This document shows, piece after piece, positions 6,805 through 11,340 of a DNA stretch of 11,340 nt. Numbering within the stretch: the first letter of the stretch is position 1; every line of letters starts with the position of its first letter. A program made the translations under genes and the position numbers. Source of the DNA: Desulfobacula sp. (lineage in GTDB: Bacteria > Desulfobacterota > Desulfobacteria > Desulfobacterales > Desulfobacteraceae); assembly GCF_021107415.1 (NCBI RefSeq), contig NZ_JAIOSW010000453.1, positions 1-11,340 of the forward strand. The letters run 5' to 3'. The notes under the pieces are model-generated. The model was given only the letters and a program-made list of their open reading frames with translations, made no database searches and was not told the origin of the DNA.

Positions 6805-7665
6805 ATGAAACACTATATTAAATTTCTTGTTACAGCTTTTTTTATCTTTTGTATCTGTTTTTTCCACAATCCATTATTTGCTCAGACAAATATCTATACG
6901 AATAAGCTTGGGATGCGGTTTGTTCTTATCCCCCCGGGCAATTTTATAATGGGAAGCCCTGAATCTGAAAAAGGCCGCCAGTGGAATGAAAAGCGCCATA
7001 AGGTCATTATTTCAAAAAGCTTTTATCTGACAGAAACAGAAGTCACCCAGGGACAATGGGAAAAGCTTGTGGGATTTAATCCGTCTTCATTTTCAAACTT
7101 AGGAAAAACTTATCCTGTTGATACAGTTTCCTGGAATGAATGCGTGGAATTTATCAGGGTGTTAAATGGGTGGGAAGGAACAAAAAAATATCGATTGCCG
7201 ACTGAGGCTGAGTGGGAATACGCCTGCCGAGCCGGTTCCTCATCTACTTTTGCAGATGGTCCTATTACAACATTTTCCTGTAATGAACCTGAACCTGCCA
7301 TTATAGATATGGCATGGTATTGCTACAATTCAGGCCGCCAAAATCCTTCAGGGGATTTCAAACCCCACCCTGTTAAAACAAGGAATCCAAACAAGTGGGG
7401 GCTATATGACATGCACGGTAATGTCCAGGAATGGGTTCTTGACTCATGTAAATGGCGTAGCTTCTGGAGAGCCAAAGTAGGCGTTGTGACCGATACCTAT
7501 AAAGATAACATTGTTGATCCTTTAAGCAAAATCGGAAAACATAAGATTATCCGGGGCGGAGGATGGTATCAGACAAGTAAATATCAACGATCTGCTTACA
7601 GAAGCTATTATAAGCCAGGGGTAAAAAGGAACAGCTTGGGATTCCGCATTGTCAGGATGCAGTAG
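6805..7665 (+). CDS. exported formylglycine-generating-enzyme-fold (SUMF1-type) protein lacking the catalytic cysteines
   Basis: The protein has 286 residues. Residues 1-26 form a Sec signal peptide (KHYIK, hydrophobic core, cleavage likely after NPLFA), so it should be periplasmic or outer-surface. The rest is one FGE/SUMF1 domain: MRFVLIPPGNFIMGS (37-51), LTETEVTQGQWEKLVG (75-90), PVDTVSWNECVEF (104-116), YRLPTEAEWEYACRAG (129-144), GLYDMHGNVQEWV (199-211), RGGGW (250-254) and SLGFRIVR (277-284). True FGE oxidises a sulfatase cysteine through a copper site made of two cysteines in a segment like RGGSFLCxxxxC. Here the equivalent positions appear to be Q257 and Q261, so formylglycine formation is unlikely. 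A structural, binding or divergent role is more probable. AGGA lies 7 bases before the ATG. The 3' end overlaps the MauE-like gene by 14 bases, convergently. Confidence 0.88.
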   Translation: MKHYIKFLVTAFFIFCICFFHNPLFAQTNIYTNKLGMRFVLIPPGNFIMGSPESEKGRQWNEKRHKVIISKSFYLTETEVTQGQWEKLVGFNPSSFSNLGKTYPVDTVSWNECVEFIRVLNGWEGTKKYRLPTEAEWEYACRAGSSSTFADGPITTFSCNEPEPAIIDMAWYCYNSGRQNPSGDFKPHPVKTRNPNKWGLYDMHGNVQEWVLDSCKWRSFWRAKVGVVTDTYKDNIVDPLSKIGKHKIIRGGGWYQTSKYQRSAYRSYYKPGVKRNSLGFRIVRMQ

Positions 7666-8080
7666 TTTTCCTCAATAAATAAATCCCTGCAACCAGCATT
7701 ATGAAATCTCTGATCAATAAATAAATATTTGACATGGTATGGGGTTGACTTGAGAATGCAAAACAGCCGCAATCAAATTGATGTCCGCGTAAAAGATTAA
7801 ATCCGATCATGAGAATAAATACCAAAAGCAAACCATTGATAATCAAAAGTGCGGATCTCGGGAACATCCCCAAAATCAGGCTGAACCCTGCAACAAGTTC
7901 GATAAATGGAATGGTAATGGCCAGAATATTGATACTTCCTCCTGGCAAAATCGCATAACCATATAGAATTTTAGCAAATTTAGCCGGATCTGCAATTTTA
8001 TGATAGCTGGCATAGATAAACGTAATGCCAAGAGTAAGTTTGATCACAAAAAGGATAATAACAAGCGTATTATTTTTCAT
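7652..8080 (-). CDS. MauE/DoxX-family integral membrane protein
   Basis: The protein has 142 residues and about four hydrophobic helices (roughly 5-25, 50-72, 76-97 and 117-135), typical of the MauE/DoxX family. YASYHKIADPAKFAKILYGY (23-42) and ELVAGFSLILGMF (61-73) are family-like stretches. DCGC at 103-106, in FDCGCFAF, places two cysteines between helices 3 and 4, as in members linked to thiol-disulfide or quinone redox. MauE supports disulfide formation in methylamine dehydrogenase, and DoxD/DoxX relatives act on thiosulfate:quinone. No such partner is encoded here. It is the last gene of the murJ operon. Its ATG lies inside the rhodanese gene (11-base overlap), so translation is probably coupled. 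The substrate is unknown. Confidence 0.8.
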   Translation of the reverse strand: MKNNTLVIILFVIKLTLGITFIYASYHKIADPAKFAKILYGYAILPGGSINILAITIPFIELVAGFSLILGMFPRSALLIINGLLLVFILMIGFNLLRGHQFDCGCFAFSSQPHTMSNIYLLIRDFIMLVAGIYLLRKTTAS

Positions 8081-8573
8081 TTTTTTCTATCTCATAGCCC
8101 ATTTCCTGCCACTGCCTGAAACCGCCTGAAAACACCTTGACATCAATGAACCTTAAGTTTTTCAAACGCTGTGCAACCATATGGCTGTCTGTACATTCAA
8201 AACTGGAACAATAAACCAGGATAGCAGACTGCCTGTTTATTGAACTTAGCAATTGACCGACACTGTCATCAAAATCCATTAAGGGAAAAGACAATGCATA
8301 GGGTAGATGCCCTTGATCATAAATTTCACGGGGTCTTACATCCAGGATAATTTTTTCTTTTTTCTGGACAATCTGTTTAATAATCATGGGATTATTTATC
8401 TCGATTGAAGCGGTGACGGAATCGGTTTTTGAAATTGCCGTAACAACCCCTTTGGATGTTTCCCATTGGCCCAATAGTGCAATACCAAAGGGAGAAAACC
8501 AATTATAAAAAAAGGCCGTTGTCAAAGCAAAAACAAAAAGAAGAAAAATACCTTTTATATCTTTTGGAGTCAT
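8070..8573 (-). CDS. membrane-anchored rhodanese-like sulfurtransferase
   Basis: The protein has 167 residues. A signal-anchor helix (about 7-25) precedes a single rhodanese domain (about 60-165), so the catalytic domain is probably periplasmic. The domain shows ILDVRPREIYDQGHLPYALSFPL (76-98), active-site loop VYCSSFECTDS with likely nucleophile C122, and VKVFSGGFRQWQEMGYEIE (145-163). The family moves sulfane sulfur through a cysteine persulfide. The loop CSSFEC, with a second cysteine (C127), differs from the classic CRxGxR loop and could form a disulfide. Its start is 2 bases after the stop of the TPR-like gene, with no clear ribosome binding site, and its end overlaps the MauE-like gene. 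Pairing with a MauE/DoxX protein suggests a joint sulfur or thiol-redox task at the membrane. Donor and acceptor are unknown. Confidence 0.85.
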   Translation of the reverse strand: MTPKDIKGIFLLFVFALTTAFFYNWFSPFGIALLGQWETSKGVVTAISKTDSVTASIEINNPMIIKQIVQKKEKIILDVRPREIYDQGHLPYALSFPLMDFDDSVGQLLSSINRQSAILVYCSSFECTDSHMVAQRLKNLRFIDVKVFSGGFRQWQEMGYEIEKNEK

Positions 8574-8575
8574 TG

Positions 8576-8851
8576 TTACAAGAGTCGCAATTTTATTTTT
8601 TTAAAATTATCCAGCCTTTGTTGTAAAACCATCAACATCAGCCATTTTTCAAAAAGTCCGAATATTTTTTCTTCAGGATGAGAGCCGGGCCCTTCATCTT
8701 CCATCCTTTTTTCCATGCGCTTTAACCCGGCACTGATCTCATTGGTTGTTTCCCGGTTATTCAAGAACGAATAAATCTCCAAGGCATCTTCATAATAGCC
8801 CTGGCTTTCATAAATTTTTGCAAGTTCGAGGGTTTTTATATCCTGAATCAT
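8576..8851 (-). CDS. small TPR-like hypothetical protein
   Basis: The protein has 91 residues, with no signal peptide or membrane helix, so it is cytoplasmic. Residues 7-30 (TLELAKIYESQGYYEDALEIYSFL) match one tetratricopeptide repeat: alternating small and aromatic positions with the usual G-Y-Y-E-DA pattern. The rest is charged and helical (LKRMEKRMEDE), then amphipathic near the C-terminus (FEKWLMLMVLQQRLDNFKKIKLRL), which could bind a partner or the membrane face. I recognise no named family. Its ATG overlaps the stop of the ftsB-like gene by 4 bases (ATGA), with AGGAAG 5 bases upstream, so it is a real, translated member of the operon. A single repeat is too short to fold as a TPR array alone; an adaptor for the FtsB-like protein is a guess. 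Confidence 0.7.
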   Translation of the reverse strand: MIQDIKTLELAKIYESQGYYEDALEIYSFLNNRETTNEISAGLKRMEKRMEDEGPGSHPEEKIFGLFEKWLMLMVLQQRLDNFKKIKLRLL

Positions 8852-9150
8852 GGTGTCTTCCTTTTATTGCCTGATTTATCTTTAAAAATCAGCTCATCTT
8901 CTTCAGCCATATCATGTTCCTGTTTTGCCACATGTTTGATATAATTCATATCGGTTTTTAAACTGTTTATTTCATTTTCAAGTTTTTGATTTGCAAGATC
9001 AATGGCCAGTATCTGATCTAAAACACTAATTTCTTTTCCTTTTAACATTTTATAATCTAAAACACCGTGTGTTGAAAAAACAATGAGAAATAACAATACA
9101 ACAATGATAAATATGGAGACATAAAGGCCTGCTCTTTCAACAATTGTCAT
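8848..9150 (-). CDS. ftsB: FtsB/DivIC-like septum formation initiator protein
   Basis: The bitopic protein has 100 residues: a short cytoplasmic N-terminus, one membrane helix (about 10-27), then a periplasmic coiled coil (about 36-66: KGKEISVLDQILAIDLANQKLENEINSLK). A conserved tail follows (DMNYIKHVAKQEHDMAEEDELIF, 67-89), equivalent to the DPxYIExxARExLGMxxxGE segment of FtsB/DivIC. In division, FtsB pairs with FtsL and FtsQ and helps activate FtsWI septal peptidoglycan synthesis. Length and domain order fit the family. The ATG overlaps the murJ stop by 4 bases (ATGA) and the ribosome binding site is weak, implying coupling to murJ. The symbol is by family resemblance; a paralogue of the main FtsB is possible, since the classical eno-ftsB context is absent. 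Confidence 0.72.
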   Translation of the reverse strand: MTIVERAGLYVSIFIIVVLLFLIVFSTHGVLDYKMLKGKEISVLDQILAIDLANQKLENEINSLKTDMNYIKHVAKQEHDMAEEDELIFKDKSGNKRKTP

Positions 9151-10694
9151 GATTTGCTCTGTATCAATCCCTTTTTTAACATTTTCAGTTCAGGACTTGA
9201 AATCAGGATATTCACACTCAAGTAAAAAATCATTCCAAAACCAATACAGCCCATCACCCCTGTTCCAAACCAAAACTTACTAGACCCTGCCGTCAGTAGA
9301 AAAGCCGCTGCCTGTTTGACAAGGAAAAACATTATAACAGATAAAAAAAGTGATCTGCAAGCAGAAACAATGATTTCAAATTTATCAATATTCACAACAC
9401 CCGGAATGTTAATAAACAAATATAGAAACCCTGCCATGGCCGATATGGAAACAGAGAGAACAAGTCCTTTAATCCCAAGGCTGTCTATGAATAAAGTACA
9501 AAAAATCAGGTTAAACAAAATAGTCATGATCCCTGAATAAAAGGGAATTCTTATGCTGGATAAGGCATAATACAATGTAACAAATAATCGAACCCCTGTG
9601 AATGCCCACAAGCCTAAACTCAAGAAAACCAGACATTCTGCTGTCTGTTGAACGGCTAAATCATTAAACGCCCCATGTCCGAATAAAAATGCAACAATTG
9701 TTTCGTTTAAGGCCAGCAATCCTGCCATGGCCGGGATTGTTATAAAAAAAACCAATTTCACCCCGTTTGAAAACAGGGCTGCAATTTCATCCAATTGCCC
9801 TAAGGCCGCTTTTTTTGAAAGCTCCGGCAAAAAAACCGTGGCCACAGAGACAGTAAACAATGCCAGAGGAAACTGCACCAGCCGGTCTGCATAATAGATA
9901 AAGGACACACTGCCAACATCCAGTTTTGAAGCAAAAAATGAAGCCACCATGATATTAATCTGAAAGGAGGCAGCTCCAATCATACAGGGAATCATTATTT
10001 TTATAACTTTGAACACCTTAGGATGAAAAAGTTGAAACACAGGAATTTTTAACATCCCGAGACGAATCATAAAGGGTATCTGGATGGCAAGCTGAAGAAT
10101 ACCACCGATGGAAACCCCAACTGCCAGGCCTATTACAGGAATTTCAAAAACCTTTGATATTAAGAGTGTAAACAATATCACAACAAGATTAAAAACAACG
10201 GGCGCAATAGCAGGAATTCCAAAGTTTCCAAAAGAATTCAATACACCCATGCAAAGTGATGTAATGAGAATGAACCAGAGATATGGCAGCATAATTTTAA
10301 ACAATATAATGGTCAGTCCATACTTATATGAAGACCCGACAAATCCCGGGGCGATGATCTTTATTATCACCGGAGCAAAAAAAATTCCGGCAAGTACAAT
10401 AAGAATACCCATCAGGGATAAAAAACAAAAAAAAGAGAACGCCATTGTGACAGCCTTTGAGTGACCTTGTTTTTCCAGAGTTTCAGAAAAGACCGGTACA
10501 AATGAAATACTCAAAATTCCTTCGGAAAATAGTTTTCTAACAAGATCAAACGGTCTGAAGGCGATAAAAAAAGCATCACTTTGGGAAGATATACCAAAAC
10601 ACATGGCAATGAGGGCATCCCTGATGACCCCAAGAACACGACTGCTAAAAGTTAAAATGCTTATCACAGCCGTATTTTTAAATATCTTTCTCAC
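9147..10694 (-). CDS. murJ: lipid II flippase MurJ (MviN family)
   Basis: The 515-residue polytopic membrane protein has the normal length and about 14 predicted helices. MurJ moves undecaprenyl-linked lipid II from the cytoplasmic to the periplasmic face for peptidoglycan synthesis. The N-terminal signature SSRVLGVIRDALIA (17-30) carries R19 and R25, matching the essential arginines R18 and R24 of E. coli MurJ. SDAFFIAFR (39-47), with D40, and LVRKLFSEG (51-59), with R53, also match. The start is a GTG at 10694 (RKIFKNTAV follows), supported by AAGGA about 6 bases upstream. An ATG start in this frame would lose the conserved arginine helix. It heads a five-gene operon with an FtsB-like protein and is divergent from rpsT. 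Confidence 0.95.
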   Translation of the reverse strand: MRKIFKNTAVISILTFSSRVLGVIRDALIAMCFGISSQSDAFFIAFRPFDLVRKLFSEGILSISFVPVFSETLEKQGHSKAVTMAFSFFCFLSLMGILIVLAGIFFAPVIIKIIAPGFVGSSYKYGLTIILFKIMLPYLWFILITSLCMGVLNSFGNFGIPAIAPVVFNLVVILFTLLISKVFEIPVIGLAVGVSIGGILQLAIQIPFMIRLGMLKIPVFQLFHPKVFKVIKIMIPCMIGAASFQINIMVASFFASKLDVGSVSFIYYADRLVQFPLALFTVSVATVFLPELSKKAALGQLDEIAALFSNGVKLVFFITIPAMAGLLALNETIVAFLFGHGAFNDLAVQQTAECLVFLSLGLWAFTGVRLFVTLYYALSSIRIPFYSGIMTILFNLIFCTLFIDSLGIKGLVLSVSISAMAGFLYLFINIPGVVNIDKFEIIVSACRSLFLSVIMFFLVKQAAAFLLTAGSSKFWFGTGVMGCIGFGMIFYLSVNILISSPELKMLKKGLIQSKS

Positions 10695-10703
10695 AACTTT
10701 TCC

Positions 10704-10732
10704 TTGACAAAAATCGACTCATCATATATTTT
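10704..10732 (+). promoter_or_regulatory. sigma70-type promoter of rpsT
   Basis: A perfect -35 TTGACA (10704-10709) is followed after 17 bases by TATTTT (10727-10732); TATATT at 10725-10730 is an alternative with 15-base spacing. Transcription would start near 10739, giving a leader of about 55 bases. The element sits beside the murJ start codon, so rpsT and murJ promoters must interleave. A second start from TTGAAA (10740-10745) is possible but poorly spaced. Confidence 0.55.
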
Positions 10733-10794
10733 TACGAATTTGAAATATGGCAAAATTTAAAATTTAATACACTTAAATAAGGAGCAAGACCAAG

Positions 10795-11049
10795 TTGGCT
10801 AACCATAAATCTGCAAAAAAACGTGCGAAACAGAGTCAGGTAAGACGGCTTAGAAACAGATCTGTAAAAACCACTCTTAAAAATTTGGAAAAAAAACTTT
10901 ACGCTGCAAAAGAAGAAGGCGGTGACAATAAAGATGAAGTCATGAGAAAAACTCAATCTGCGATTCACAAAGCTGCTAAAAAGGGCGTTATCCATAAAAA
11001 GACTGCTTCCAGAAAAATTTCAAGACTATTCAAGTTCATGAACGCATAA
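10795..11049 (+). CDS. rpsT: 30S ribosomal protein S20
   Basis: The very basic 84-residue protein has the normal S20 length. ANHKSAKKRAKQSQVRRLRN (2-21) and VIHKKTASRKISRLFKFMN (65-83) are diagnostic. S20 is a primary 16S rRNA-binding protein needed early in small-subunit assembly. The start codon is TTG at 10795, the only initiator that gives the conserved ANHKSA N-terminus. AAGGAG lies about 10 bases upstream, a rather long spacing. E. coli rpsT also starts with UUG and is limited at translation by S20 itself, so similar autoregulation is plausible. It is a single-gene unit: its own promoter upstream, a hairpin terminator downstream, divergent from murJ and convergent with the lptE-like gene. 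Confidence 0.97.
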   Translation: MANHKSAKKRAKQSQVRRLRNRSVKTTLKNLEKKLYAAKEEGGDNKDEVMRKTQSAIHKAAKKGVIHKKTASRKISRLFKFMNA

Positions 11050-11086
11050 GCCTTCACAAACTTTTTTATTTTTGTTCAACTAGCTT

Positions 11087-11124
11087 AAGACAGGATTTAT
11101 ATTTTTAGATATAATTCCTGTCTT
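11087..11124. terminator. long hairpin between rpsT and the lptE-like gene, probable bidirectional terminator
   Basis: AAGACAGGATTTATAT (11087-11102) and ATATAATTCCTGTCTT (11109-11124) pair over 16 positions with one mismatch, around a 6-base loop. On the + strand a T-rich but interrupted tract follows (11123-11133). It lies 37 bases after the rpsT stop and 13 bases after the lptE-like stop on the other strand, the right place to end both transcripts. Confidence 0.7.
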
Positions 11125-11137
11125 TACTATTTTAATT

Positions 11138-11340
11138 CTAAAAATTAACCAGCATTTTGCTGATTAATTTTTCAGCACTTCTTGTGGCAATTTTATCCAC
11201 AGCCTCTCTTTTATTACTTTCATCCGTTATCTTATCTTCAGATACCGTATATTCTTCATGTGATGAAAAATCCTTGACAGACCAGATCACTTCTCCATCC
11301 TTGTCTATAAGTTTCAAATCAACGGAGGCCCAGACTCTTC
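11138..11340 (-). CDS. lptE: C-terminal end of LptE-like LPS-assembly lipoprotein (5' part outside window)
   Basis: Sixty-six C-terminal residues are visible, ending at TAG (11140-11138). The frame is open to the right edge. The segment VWASVDLKLIDKDGEVIWS, then SSHEEYTVSEDK, then ESNKREAVDKIATRSAEKLISKMLVNF matches the C-terminal beta strands and closing helix of LptE-family proteins. LptE plugs the LptD barrel and helps place lipopolysaccharide in the outer membrane. The pattern of aromatic beta strand, acidic linker and NKREAxxKIAxxxAEKL helix is typical of deltaproteobacterial members. In related genomes lptE, holA, rpsT and murJ lie close together, which supports the call, although here lptE faces rpsT. 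The lipobox and N-terminus are outside the window, so the lipoprotein nature is not seen. Confidence 0.65.
   Translation of the reverse strand, partial: RVWASVDLKLIDKDGEVIWSVKDFSSHEEYTVSEDKITDESNKREAVDKIATRSAEKLISKMLVNF

Noticed and set aside
7672..7726. TCAATAAATAAAT occurring twice, 42 bases apart
   Set aside because: Both copies encode an IYLL motif in the MauE-like protein helix in the same frame; this is coding repetition in AT-rich DNA, not a separate repeat element.
10108..10464. 118-codon plus-strand open frame inside murJ
   Set aside because: It is antisense to conserved MurJ helices and its composition mirrors the murJ codons; no independent evidence.

Overview
The window looks like ordinary chromosome from an AT-rich Gram-negative anaerobe, most likely a Desulfobacterota (sulfate-reducer-like, Desulfobacter/Desulfobacula-type) bacterium. 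This is inferred from gene content: a cytoplasmic-membrane MurJ next to rpsT, an LptE-type outer-membrane lipoprotein, an RlmD-type [4Fe-4S] methyltransferase, a B12-type radical SAM protein, and a rhodanese plus MauE/DoxX pair. No prophage, insertion sequence, CRISPR array, tRNA or rRNA is visible. Genes are densely packed. The longest stretches without a gene are about 190 bases (5193-5378) and 170 bases (6635-6804), and both hold candidate promoters.

Layout. From 1 to 1388 on the minus strand lies an RlmD/RumA-type 23S rRNA uracil-5-methyltransferase whose last residues run off the left edge. Divergent from it is an alpha/beta hydrolase (1472-2230, +). A minus-strand transcription unit follows (5192 down to 2192): an N-terminal remnant of an HVO_A0114/TumA-type DNA-binding protein, a radical SAM protein of about 500 residues with a B12-type N-terminus, and cinA (nicotinamide-nucleotide amidase). 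The cinA 3' end overlaps the hydrolase 3' end by 39 bp. A stand-alone trpG/pabA glutamine amidotransferase (5379-5948, +) converges on a membrane-anchored LysM protein (6634-5954, -). An exported formylglycine-generating-enzyme-fold protein (6805-7665, +), which lacks the enzyme's catalytic cysteines, converges on a five-gene minus-strand operon.

That operon (10694 down to 7652) reads murJ, an ftsB/divIC-like gene, a small TPR-like gene, a membrane-anchored rhodanese and a MauE/DoxX-family membrane protein. Stop and start codons overlap or nearly touch at every junction. The first two genes belong to cell-wall synthesis and division (lipid II flipping, septum assembly). The last two look like a sulfur or thiol-redox module of the cytoplasmic membrane. 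Divergent from murJ is rpsT (ribosomal protein S20, 10795-11049, +), which uses a TTG start. A strong hairpin follows, then the convergent C-terminal end of an lptE-like gene (11340-11138, -).

I see no clear novel multi-gene defence or biosynthetic system. The points most worth a second look are the murJ-to-MauE operon, the radical SAM-cinA unit headed by a truncated regulator, the cysteine-less FGE-fold protein and several small regulatory arrangements.
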